Positions 33,350-41,127 of a stretch of DNA of 64,000 nt are shown one piece after another. The stretch comes from Streptomyces sp. A1136. GTDB taxonomy: Bacteria > Actinomycetota > Actinomycetes > Streptomycetales > Streptomycetaceae. The position numbers were made by a program, and so were the translations under genes. Numbering within the stretch: the stretch's first letter is position 1; every line of letters begins with the position of its first letter. The notes beneath the pieces are model-generated. The model did not search any database. It was not told the DNA's origin and saw only the letters and a list, made by a program, of their open reading frames with translations. The DNA is taken from the NCBI RefSeq assembly GCF_004795055.1, contig NZ_SSBJ01000022.1:62001-126000 (forward strand), written 5' to 3'.

Positions 33350-34354
33350 ATGGTGGCGAAGAAGACCGCCGGGACTACCGGAAAGGCTGTCGGAAAGGTC
33401 GCCGAGGCCCGCGCCGAGACGGACGCCCCGGCCGGGAAGGGAACCGCTGCCAAGACCGCTGCCAAGGCGGCCGGGAAACCCGTGCACGCCGCGAGGAAGG
33501 ACGCCGTGCGCAAGAGCGGCGGGGAAAAGGCATCCGCGACCGAGGCATCCGCGATCAAGGCACCCGTGAAGAAGGCAGCCGTGGACAAGACAGCCGTGCA
33601 GAAGCCGCCCTCGACCACGGCACCGGCGACCGGGCCGGCCGTCGAGAAGGCACCGGCCAAGAAGGCACCGGCCAAGAAGGCACCGGCGAAGAAGACGGCC
33701 ACCGCGCCCGCCGAGAAGCCGCCCGCCAAGAAGGCGGCCACGGCGTCCGCGGACAAGGCGACGGCCGCCGTCAGGAAGACGACGGCGAGAAAGGCCGCGG
33801 CCAAACCGGCCGGGGTCGAGGGGGCGGCGCAGGCCGCGAAAGAGACTGGAGCCCGCACAGTGGTTGCCAAGAAGAGCACCGGCGCGACGCGCAAGACGGC
33901 CGAGGCCGCCACCAGCGGCCTCCCCAGGGCGGCCACCGCCGGGGGCCACGCCGCCCCCGGCCGGCTGCCCGTACGCCCCGGCGAGGACCCCTGGACGCCC
34001 GACGAGGTGTCCGAGGCCCGGTCGGAGCTGACCGGCGAGGTGCTGCGACTGCGCGCCGAACTGGAGGCCTCCGAGCAGGCCATCTCGGGTCTGATGCGGG
34101 ACTCGGGCGACGGCGCGGGCGACGACCAGGCCGATACGGGGACCAAGAACATCACCCGGGAGTCCGAGCTGGCCCTCGCGGCGAACGCCACTCTGATGCT
34201 GGAGCAGACCGAGCGCGCCCTGGAGCGGTTGGAGGCGGGCACGTACGGCTTCTGCGAGAACTGCGGGAAGCCCATCGGCAAGGCCAGGATGCAGGCTTTC
34301 CCGCGGGCCACCCTGTGCGTGGACTGCAAGCAGAAGCAGGAGCGGCGGCACTGA
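33350..34354 (+). CDS. TraR/DksA zinc-finger protein with histone H1-like Lys/Ala tail
   Basis: A 334-aa protein, more than twice the size of E. coli DksA. Residues ~1-200 are Lys/Ala/Pro-rich with repeated AKKAP and PAKKA units like eukaryotic H1 tails. The C-terminal ~130 residues hold a coiled coil (ARSELTGEVLRLRAELEASEQAI) and a TraR/DksA finger, Cx2C-x17-Cx2C, ending CVDCKQKQERRH. DksA-like proteins bind the RNA polymerase secondary channel; the basic tail could bind DNA or RNA. ATG 33350 follows GAAGGGG. Conserved beside ileS/lspA in Streptomyces. Confidence 0.9.
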   Translation: MVAKKTAGTTGKAVGKVAEARAETDAPAGKGTAAKTAAKAAGKPVHAARKDAVRKSGGEKASATEASAIKAPVKKAAVDKTAVQKPPSTTAPATGPAVEKAPAKKAPAKKAPAKKTATAPAEKPPAKKAATASADKATAAVRKTTARKAAAKPAGVEGAAQAAKETGARTVVAKKSTGATRKTAEAATSGLPRAATAGGHAAPGRLPVRPGEDPWTPDEVSEARSELTGEVLRLRAELEASEQAISGLMRDSGDGAGDDQADTGTKNITRESELALAANATLMLEQTERALERLEAGTYGFCENCGKPIGKARMQAFPRATLCVDCKQKQERRH

Positions 34355-34463
34355 TCCGGCCCGGCCGGGCGGCGCGGCCCACGGGACCCTGACGTACCCT
34401 CGTGTCTCGTCAGGGTCCAGGAACCTGCCGGGAACCTGGTTCGTGCTAGTTCGAGGGACTCAC

Positions 34464-35024
34464 GTGGCAGAGGCGGAGCGCATCATCGGTACGCCGGACG
34501 TCGGGGACGGCGCGGAGCCGGAGCCGACCGCGCCCAAGGGGCGTCGGCGGATCGCGGCGCTGCTCGTGGTGGCGGTACTGGCGTACCTGATCGACCTCGG
34601 CAGCAAGATGGTCGTCGTCGCCAAGCTGGAGCACCACCGGCCGATCGAGGTCGTCGGGGACCTGCTGAAGTTCGAGGCCATCCGCAACCCCGGGGCCGCG
34701 TTCGGCTTCGGCGAGGCCTTCACGATCATCTTCACCTGCATCGCGGCCACCGTGATCGTCGTGATCGTCCGGCTGGCCCGCAAGCTCTACAGCCTCCCGT
34801 GGGCCATCGCGCTGGGCCTGCTGCTGGGCGGCGCCCTGGGTAATCTGACCGACCGGATCTTCCGTTCACCCGGCGTTTTCCGCGGTGCCGTCGTCGACTT
34901 CATCGCGCCCGCCCACTTCGCCGTGTTCAACCTCGCGGACTCGGCGATCGTGTGCGGCGGCATCCTGATCGTCCTGCTCTCGTTCAAGGGCCTGGACCCG
35001 GACGGCACCGTCCACGAGGACTGA
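34464..35024 (+). CDS. lspA: Lipoprotein signal peptidase LspA
   Basis: A 186-aa aspartic membrane peptidase that removes signal peptides from prolipoproteins. Four membrane spans; catalytic Asp130 (NLTDRIF) and Asp159 (FNLADS) with the conserved NPGAAFGF loop. GTG 34464 was chosen for GAGGG six bases upstream; GTG 34443 is in frame but lies before that site. The ~28-residue hydrophilic N-terminus is typical of actinobacteria. It precedes rluD, as in other Streptomyces. Confidence 0.95.
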   Translation: MAEAERIIGTPDVGDGAEPEPTAPKGRRRIAALLVVAVLAYLIDLGSKMVVVAKLEHHRPIEVVGDLLKFEAIRNPGAAFGFGEAFTIIFTCIAATVIVVIVRLARKLYSLPWAIALGLLLGGALGNLTDRIFRSPGVFRGAVVDFIAPAHFAVFNLADSAIVCGGILIVLLSFKGLDPDGTVHED

Positions 35025-35040
35025 TCGCGGGAGGGCCCGG

Positions 35041-35065
35041 CTGTCGAGTCCTGCATACTCGACAG
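35041..35065 (+). promoter_or_regulatory. Perfect 9-bp inverted repeat abutting the rluD start codon
   Basis: CTGTCGAGT and ACTCGACAG are separated by 7 bases and end exactly at the GTG. The same stretch contains CATACT (35054-35059) six bases before the GTG, fitting a -10 for a leaderless message. It could be an operator over the promoter. Confidence 0.55.
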
Positions 35066-36007
35066 GTGAGTACGATTCCCGAGATCCGCACCCTGCCCGT
35101 TCCCGATGGCCTTGAGGGCGAGCGCGTCGACGCCGCCATCGCCCGTATGTTCGGATTTTCCCGGACGAAGGCGGCCGAACTCGCGGCCGCGGGGAAGGTG
35201 GCGGTCGACGGCAGCGTCGTCGGGAAGTCCGAGCGCGTGCACGGTGGCGCCTGGTTGGAAGTCGAGATGCCCGCGCCGCCGCGGCCGGTCGAACTCGTCG
35301 CCGAGCCGGTCCCGGGCATGGAGATCGTCCATGACGACGACGACATCGTCGTCATCATGAAGCCGGTCGGCGTCGCGGCCCACCCGAGCCCCGGCTGGAC
35401 CGGTACCACCGTCATCGGCGGCCTCGCCGCCGCCGGCTACCGGATCTCGACGTCCGGCGCCTCCGAGCGCCAGGGCATCGTGCACCGCCTCGACGTCGGC
35501 ACGTCCGGCCTGATGGCCGTCGCCAAGTCCGAGCGCGCGTACACCTCGTTGAAGAACCAGTTCCGGGAGCGCGTCGTGGACAAGCGCTACCACGCGCTGG
35601 TCCAGGGCCACCCGGACCCGATGAGCGGCACCATCGACGCGCCGATCGGCCGGCACCCCAGCGCGGACTACAAGTGGGCCGTGACCCAGGAGGGCAAGCC
35701 CTCCGTCACCCACTACGACCTGATCGAGGCCTTCCGCGCGGCCTCGCTGCTGGACATCAAGCTGGAGACCGGCCGTACGCACCAGATCCGTGTGCACATG
35801 TCCGCCCACCGCCACCCCTGCGTCGGCGACCTGACCTACGGCGCCGACCCGACCGTCGCCAAGCGGCTGGGGCTGACCCGGCAGTGGCTGCACGCCGTTC
35901 GGCTGGGCTTCGAGCACCCCGCAGACGGGCAGTGGGTGGAGTTCGAGAGCGGCTACCCGGCGGACCTCCAGCACGCCCTGGACGTGATCCGGGCCGAGAG
36001 CGAGTGA
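35066..36007 (+). CDS. rluD: RluA/RluD family 23S rRNA pseudouridine synthase
   Basis: A 313-aa protein with an N-terminal S4 RNA-binding domain (about residues 15-75) and an RluA catalytic domain. The catalytic Asp143 is in HRLDVGTSGL, and later ETGRTHQIRVH is intact. RluD modifies helix 69 of 23S rRNA; exact target positions cannot be read here. GTG 35066 has no Shine-Dalgarno site and may be leaderless. The stop overlaps the GNAT gene (GTGA). Confidence 0.93.
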   Translation: MSTIPEIRTLPVPDGLEGERVDAAIARMFGFSRTKAAELAAAGKVAVDGSVVGKSERVHGGAWLEVEMPAPPRPVELVAEPVPGMEIVHDDDDIVVIMKPVGVAAHPSPGWTGTTVIGGLAAAGYRISTSGASERQGIVHRLDVGTSGLMAVAKSERAYTSLKNQFRERVVDKRYHALVQGHPDPMSGTIDAPIGRHPSADYKWAVTQEGKPSVTHYDLIEAFRAASLLDIKLETGRTHQIRVHMSAHRHPCVGDLTYGADPTVAKRLGLTRQWLHAVRLGFEHPADGQWVEFESGYPADLQHALDVIRAESE

Positions 36008-36468
36008 CGGCCTTCACCGTCCGCGTCGCGGACGGCGAGACGGATCGCGCCGCGTGCTTCGCGGTGCGCCACCAGGTGTTCGTGATCGAGCAGTCCGTGC
36101 CGGAGTCGATCGAGTACGACGCCTACGACGCGGGCGCCGTGCACGTGCTGGCCGAGGGGCCCGACGGCAAGCCGCTGGGCACCGGCCGGCTGCTGCACGG
36201 GCCCGACGTCCTCGGCAAGACGGGCTCCCCGGAGGTCGGCTCCCTCGGGCGGCTCGCCGTGAGCGCCGCCGCACGCGGGCTGGGCGTCGGGGCCGCCCTG
36301 GTGCGGGCCATCGAGGCGGAGGCCGGCCGGCTGGGGCTCACCGCCGTGGACCTGGGGGCCCAGACGCACGCCCTCGGCTTCTACGAGCGCCTGGGCTACC
36401 TGGCCTACGGACCGGAGTTCCACGAGGCGGGCATCGCGCACCGGGCCATGCGGCGCACCCTGCCGTAA
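36004..36468 (+). CDS. GNAT N-acetyltransferase (ElaA-like)
   Basis: A 154-aa protein. The opening ACFAVRHQVFVIEQSVPESIEYDAYD and the acetyl-CoA loop SLGRLAVSAAARGLGVGAALV are typical of ElaA/GNAT proteins; HALGFYERLGY ends the fold. It is translationally coupled to rluD, but a shared function is not evident. Substrate unknown. Confidence 0.88.
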   Translation: MTAFTVRVADGETDRAACFAVRHQVFVIEQSVPESIEYDAYDAGAVHVLAEGPDGKPLGTGRLLHGPDVLGKTGSPEVGSLGRLAVSAAARGLGVGAALVRAIEAEAGRLGLTAVDLGAQTHALGFYERLGYLAYGPEFHEAGIAHRAMRRTLP

Positions 36469-36559
36469 CCCGCGTCCCCTTCGCGGTACGCGGCCCGCCG
36501 ACCGCCGACACACCGACCGCCCACACCGGCCGGACGCGACGGCCTGGCAGGGTGGGGGA

Positions 36560-38152
36560 GTGGATCAGCTCGCTCTGCTTTTCGTACTGTTGCTCGGCGC
36601 CGTGGTCACCGTGCCGCTCGGGGACCGGCTGGGACTGCCCGCGCCCGTGCTGATGACCATCGGCGGGGTGGTGCTGGCGCTCGTGCCGGTCGTGCCGAAC
36701 GTCGACATCCCGCCCGAGTACATCCTGCCGCTGGTGCTGCCGCCGCTGCTGTACGCCTCCGCGCAGCGCACCTCCTGGCGCCAGTTCGCCGCCAACGTCC
36801 GGCCGATCCTGCTGCTGGCCGTGGCGCTGGTCTTCGTGACCACCGCGGCCGTCGCCGCCGTGGCGAACGCCGTGGTGCCCGGGCTGCCGTTGGCGGCCTC
36901 CGTCGCCCTCGGCGCGCTCGTGGCCCCGCCCGACCCGGTCGCGGCCACCGCCGTGGCCGGGCAGCTGGGACTGCCGCGCCGACTGGTGTCGATCCTGGAG
37001 GGCGAGGGCCTGTTCAACGACGTCACCGCGATCGTGCTCTACCACGTGGCCGTCGGCGCCGCCGTCAGCGGCACCTTCTCCTGGCCGGAGGCCCTCGGGG
37101 AGTTCGTGCTGTCCGCCGTGGTCGCCCTGGCGGTGGGCCTGGCCCTCGGGTGGGTCACCAACCGGCTCATGGGCCGGCTCGGGGACGCCACGCTCCAGAT
37201 CGGACTGACGCTGCTGGTTCCGTTCGTCGCTTACACCGTGGCGGAGGAGCTCCAGGGCTCGGGCGTGCTCGCCGTGCTGGTGACCGCCCTCTTCCTCGCC
37301 GAATACGCTACCGACGCCGACGACGTGCTGGGGCGGCTGGCCGGACACACCTTCTGGGAGATCGTCGACACCCTGGTCACCGGCGTCGCGTTCGGGCTGA
37401 TCGGGCTGGAGCTGCACCACGTCTTCGGTACCGCACGCGGCCGCGAGGAGCAGATGGCGCTCTGGGCGGCGGTCGTCGTGCTGGTGGTCGTGGGCGTCCG
37501 GCTGCTGTGGCTGCTGCCGGCGGGCTGGCTGGCGAAGCGGCTGCACAGTCGTCGTGACTACGCCGAGGAGATCCCGGTGAGCTGGCGGGAGAGCACCGTC
37601 ATGTGGTGGGCCGGGATGCGGGGCGTGGCCTCCGTGGCGCTGGCCCTGGCGATCCCGCTGAAGACCGACGCGGGGGATCCCTTCCCGGCGCGGGACCAGA
37701 TCGTCTTCATCGCCTTCGCGGTGATCATGGTGACGTTGCTCTGTCAGGGGCTGACGCTGCCCTGGCTCGTGCGCAAGCTGGGGGTCGAGGCCGACGAGGA
37801 CCTGGAACGGGAGACGGAGCGGCGGCTCGCCATCCGCGCCGCCAAGGCCGCCAAGCGGCGGCTGCAGGAGATCGAGGGGGCCGAGGACCTCCCCGACGAC
37901 CTTCTGGAGGTCCTGTACCGCCGGGCGTACGACGTGGGGGCGAGGATCAGCCCCGACATGGTGGACGAGGAACGGCGCGAGGCGTACGCGAAGCGGGTGG
38001 AGCGCATCCGCGACGTCCAACGCATCCAGCGGGAGATGATGTCGGCGGCCCGGCACGAGGTGCTGGCGGCGCGCAGCGAACCCGGCGCCGATCCGGAGAT
38101 CGTCGACCGGGTCCTGCGCCACCTGGACGTGCGCAGCCTGCGCAATCCGTAG
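36560..38152 (+). CDS. CPA1-family Na+/H+ antiporter
   Basis: A 530-aa membrane protein with about 12 spans in the first 400 residues and a charged, helical cytoplasmic tail. The LVAPPDPVAATAV segment and EGLFNDVTAIVLY carry the Asp residues expected for cation/proton exchange in the NhaP type. GTG 36560 follows GGGGGA. Likely function is pH and sodium homeostasis. It converges with the MscS gene 14 bp away and no terminator separates them. Confidence 0.92.
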   Translation: MDQLALLFVLLLGAVVTVPLGDRLGLPAPVLMTIGGVVLALVPVVPNVDIPPEYILPLVLPPLLYASAQRTSWRQFAANVRPILLLAVALVFVTTAAVAAVANAVVPGLPLAASVALGALVAPPDPVAATAVAGQLGLPRRLVSILEGEGLFNDVTAIVLYHVAVGAAVSGTFSWPEALGEFVLSAVVALAVGLALGWVTNRLMGRLGDATLQIGLTLLVPFVAYTVAEELQGSGVLAVLVTALFLAEYATDADDVLGRLAGHTFWEIVDTLVTGVAFGLIGLELHHVFGTARGREEQMALWAAVVVLVVVGVRLLWLLPAGWLAKRLHSRRDYAEEIPVSWRESTVMWWAGMRGVASVALALAIPLKTDAGDPFPARDQIVFIAFAVIMVTLLCQGLTLPWLVRKLGVEADEDLERETERRLAIRAAKAAKRRLQEIEGAEDLPDDLLEVLYRRAYDVGARISPDMVDEERREAYAKRVERIRDVQRIQREMMSAARHEVLAARSEPGADPEIVDRVLRHLDVRSLRNP

Positions 38153-38166
38153 GTCCCGTACCCGTC

Positions 38167-39216
38167 TCAGGCGGCGGCCCCGCGGACCGCGTCGACGGTC
38201 GTCAGGCGCGGGAGGGCGTACGGGTGCTCGGCCACCAGCCAGGCGATGAGGCGTTCGCGGACCGCGCACCGCACGGTCCACACGTCGTCGGCGTCCTTGG
38301 CCGTGACCATGGCCCGGACCTCGATGGTGTTGGGTGTGGTGTCGGTCACCACCAGGCCGCTCGCGCGGCCGTCCCACTCCGGGGTCTCCTTGAGGATCAG
38401 CGCGAGTTGCTCGCGCATCAGGTCGATCGGCGCCGAGTGGTCCAGGTGCAGGAAGACCGTGCCCGTCATCTGCGCGCCGCCGCGGGACCAGTTCTCGTAC
38501 GGCTTGCTGGTGAAGTACGACACGGGCATCGTGATGCGGCGCTCGTCCCAGGTGCGGACCATCAGGAACGTGAGGGTGATCTCCTCGACCGTGCCCCACT
38601 CCTTGTCCACCACCACGGTGTCCCCGATCCGGACGGTGTCGCCGAAGGCGATCTGCAGACCGGCGAAGAGGTTGCCCAGGGAGGACTGCGCGGCGACGCC
38701 GGCCACGATGCCCAGCACACCCGCCGAGGCCAGCATCGAGGTGCCGACCGTCCGCATCGCCGGGAACGTCAGCAGCATGGCCGCGATGGCGACCACGGAG
38801 ACCACCGCCGTCACCACTCGCTGGATCAACGTCACCTGGGTACGGACCCGGCGTACCCGGGCCGCGTCGCGGGAGCCCGAGGCGTAGCGCGCGTAGCCGG
38901 AGTCGACTATCGCCGTCGCGATCCGGACCAGGAGCCAGGCGGTGGAGGCGATGAGGACCAGGGTCAGGGCCCGGCCGACGCCGTCGGCGTGCCGCGGCAG
39001 GATGCGCGCCGAGCGGTAGGACCCTCTGAGCAGCGCGGAGCACAGCACGATCTGGAACGGCACCCGGCAGCGGCGCAGCAGGTCCCACAGGGGCGTCTCG
39101 TGGTGTCGGGCGTCGGCCCGGCGCAGCAGCACGTCGAGCACCCACCCGGCGAGCAGGGTGATGATCAGCGAGCCGCCGATGACCGCGACGGGGCGAAGGA
39201 CGTTCTCCATCTCCAT
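38167..39216 (-). CDS. MscS-type mechanosensitive ion channel
   Basis: A 349-aa protein with about four N-terminal membrane spans, the pore-lining helix region (TSMLASAGVLGIVAGVAAQSSLGNLFAGLQI), and the MscS beta domain (FGDTVRIGDTVVVDKEWGTVEEI). Expected to open under hypo-osmotic tension. ATG 39216 has no ribosome site; TTAGGT lies 7 bases upstream and suggests a leaderless message. Divergent from the dienelactone-hydrolase-like gene with only 49 bp between. Confidence 0.92.
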   Translation of the reverse strand: MEMENVLRPVAVIGGSLIITLLAGWVLDVLLRRADARHHETPLWDLLRRCRVPFQIVLCSALLRGSYRSARILPRHADGVGRALTLVLIASTAWLLVRIATAIVDSGYARYASGSRDAARVRRVRTQVTLIQRVVTAVVSVVAIAAMLLTFPAMRTVGTSMLASAGVLGIVAGVAAQSSLGNLFAGLQIAFGDTVRIGDTVVVDKEWGTVEEITLTFLMVRTWDERRITMPVSYFTSKPYENWSRGGAQMTGTVFLHLDHSAPIDLMREQLALILKETPEWDGRASGLVVTDTTPNTIEVRAMVTAKDADDVWTVRCAVRERLIAWLVAEHPYALPRLTTVDAVRGAAA

Positions 39217-39265
39217 GCGGGCAACCTAACCGGATCGCGCTTTCGGAAACTGGCACGATGGGGGA

Positions 39266-39835
39266 ATGAACATCCTGCTCTTCCATTCGACGTACGGGCT
39301 GCGGCCCGCGGTGCACGCTGCGGCCGACCGGCTGCGCGCGGCGGGACACACGGCCTTGGTCCCCGACCTCTTCGAGGGGCGTACGTTCGAGACCGTCGAG
39401 GAGGGCATGGCCCACCAGGACGAGATCGGCCGTGACGAGCTGCTCAGGCGGGCCGTCCTGGCCGCGGCCCCCCATTCCGACCAAGGGCTGGTCTACGCCG
39501 GCTTCTCGTTCGGCGCCTCGCTGGCCCAGCACCTGGCACTGCACGACGAGAAGGCGCGCGGGCTGCTGCTCCTGCACGGCACCTCGGACCTGGAGGAGGA
39601 CGCCTCGGTCGACGGCCTGCCGGTGCAGCTGCACGTGGCCGACCCGGATCCGTTCGAGCCGCACGACTGGTTGACGGCCTGGTACCTGCGGATGCGGCGG
39701 GCCGGGGCGGACGTGGAGGTCCACGGCTACCAGGGCGCCGGGCACCTGTTCACCGATCCGGGGCTCGACGACTACGACGCGGAGGCCGCCGAGCAGACGT
39801 GGAAGGTCGCGCTGGCGTTCCTCGACAGCCTGTAG
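39266..39835 (+). CDS. Dienelactone hydrolase family alpha/beta hydrolase
   Basis: A 189-aa alpha/beta hydrolase. The nucleophile elbow is GFSFGAS, so Ser stands where classical dienelactone hydrolase has Cys; Asp in VADPDPFEPHDW and His in GAGHLF complete a likely triad. True chlorocatechol-pathway activity is doubtful; a general esterase is more likely. ATG follows a GGGGGA run. A strong two-sided terminator follows. Confidence 0.88.
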   Translation: MNILLFHSTYGLRPAVHAAADRLRAAGHTALVPDLFEGRTFETVEEGMAHQDEIGRDELLRRAVLAAAPHSDQGLVYAGFSFGASLAQHLALHDEKARGLLLLHGTSDLEEDASVDGLPVQLHVADPDPFEPHDWLTAWYLRMRRAGADVEVHGYQGAGHLFTDPGLDDYDAEAAEQTWKVALAFLDSL

Positions 39836-39857
39836 GCGCGTCCGGGGAGAGCGCGGG

Positions 39858-39895
39858 CAGGGGCCCGGTCCGGCTTTCGCCGGGCCGGGCCCCTG
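39858..39895. terminator. Bidirectional terminator between convergent genes
   Basis: A 17-bp stem (one G-T pair) runs from CAGGGGCCCGG to CCGGGCCCCTG around a TTTC loop. It sits 23 bp after the hydrolase stop and 61 bp beyond the metalloprotease stop on the other strand, and can serve both. Confidence 0.85.
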
Positions 39896-39956
39896 TTCAC
39901 GTGGCCGCCGTCCGCCGCCGCCGCGACGGGCGCCGATCAGGCACGGTAGGTGCTGA

Positions 39957-40949
39957 TCAGGCGCGGTAGGCGGTCCACATGCTCTTCATGCGGGCCACCT
40001 GGCCGGCGGTGAACTGGTACATGCAGGAGTCGTACGTGTAGTCCATGAAGTTGTGGATCGGGTCGACACCGGTCTTGTTGGTGCAGCTGTCACGGCCGGT
40101 CGGGCACTCGAAGGCCGCGCTCTGCTCGGCCGGGGTGTCGGCCACGGAGTCACCGCTGCCCGAGCAGCCGCCCTGGAAGGTGTGGTACAGGCCCATCCAG
40201 TGGCCGACCTCGTGGGTCGCGGTGTCGCCCTCGTTGTAGTTGGTGGCGGAGCCGCCGGGCAGCGAGGTGTTGAGGATGACCACGCCGTCCATCGTCGGCT
40301 GCGAGGCGTAGGAGCTGGGGAAGGTGGCCCAGCCGAGCAGCCCGCCGCCGAGGTTGGCGGTGTAGAGGTTCAGCGCGTTCTTGCCGCCCTTGCGCAGGGC
40401 GTTCTTCATGTCCTTCTCGGCCTGGGTGCCGTCGGAGACGTTGTACCAGGCGGCGTTGTCCGTGTAGTCCGTGCCGGCCAGGCTGAACTGGTAGCCGGAG
40501 TCCACGTTGCCGGTGCCCTTGCCGCTGTAGGCGGCGTTCAGGACGGACAGCTGGTTGTTGATGTCGGTCGCCGTCAGCTTGCCGGCGGTGCCGGAGGTGA
40601 TGACGTGCACGTACACCGGGATGGTGGTGGCCGTGGTGGCGCTCGCGCGCATGCCCTCCAGCTGCTGGGGGCCGAGCTGGGACAGCTTCTTCTTGAGGTC
40701 GGCGTCCATGGACTTGACCTGGGCGTCCGAGATCTCGTTGGGGTCGGCCGCGTGGTGGTCCTTGGGGCGCGCGACACGGGCGGCGGCCGGGGCCCCGGTG
40801 GACTGGCCGGGCGTACAGGCCTCGGCGGACTTGGCCGCGGCGACGGTCGTGGGAGCCGTCAGGGGGGCGAAGGCCAGGGTGCCGGCCAGGACGGCCGTAC
40901 CCATGAGGCGGCGGCGGAGCAGGGGGGATATGCGGGCGGTGGCGCGCAC
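39957..40949 (-). CDS. Secreted M43-type (pappalysin-like) zinc metalloprotease
   Basis: A 330-aa protein. GTG 40949 follows GAGGAG. A signal peptide is clear: basic LLRRRLMG, hydrophobic TAVLAGTLAFAPLTAPTTV, then AAA. The zinc motif HEVGHWMGLYH spans residues 246-256 with Glu247 catalytic, and a Met-turn is seen in HNFMDYTYD. Several Cys residues suggest disulphides. It should be an extracellular protease of metzincin type. The last codons are duplicated just past the stop. Confidence 0.9.
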   Translation of the reverse strand: MRATARISPLLRRRLMGTAVLAGTLAFAPLTAPTTVAAAKSAEACTPGQSTGAPAAARVARPKDHHAADPNEISDAQVKSMDADLKKKLSQLGPQQLEGMRASATTATTIPVYVHVITSGTAGKLTATDINNQLSVLNAAYSGKGTGNVDSGYQFSLAGTDYTDNAAWYNVSDGTQAEKDMKNALRKGGKNALNLYTANLGGGLLGWATFPSSYASQPTMDGVVILNTSLPGGSATNYNEGDTATHEVGHWMGLYHTFQGGCSGSGDSVADTPAEQSAAFECPTGRDSCTNKTGVDPIHNFMDYTYDSCMYQFTAGQVARMKSMWTAYRA

Positions 40950-41074
40950 GTTGACTCCTCGCGAAGCGTGGTGGGGGGTGAGGTACGTCCTCACGCTGAC
41001 GCGCAGCTTACGTGTGCATGTCATCAGAATGGCAAGATCTCGTAGGTTAAAGATTTGTTGCCGATGACGCGGAA

Positions 41075-41102
41075 AGGGGGCCTGGTATGAGCCAGGCCCC
41101 CT
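41075..41102 (-). terminator. Terminator after the PhoD phosphatase gene
   Basis: AGGGGGCCTGG pairs perfectly with CCAGGCCCCCT around a 6-base loop; on the reverse strand it is followed by TTTCC. It lies 25 bp after the phosphatase stop, before the metalloprotease promoter region. Confidence 0.8.
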
Positions 41103-41127
41103 CGTCGACCGCAAATTTGACGTTACG

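Noticed and set aside
38153..38166. Terminator between the antiporter and MscS genes
   Set aside because: Only 14 bp separate the stops and no hairpin fits; overlapping 3' ends are more likely.
36338..39745. 1135-codon reverse frame across the antiporter, MscS and hydrolase region
   Set aside because: It crosses three real genes on two strands and shows only low-complexity composition.
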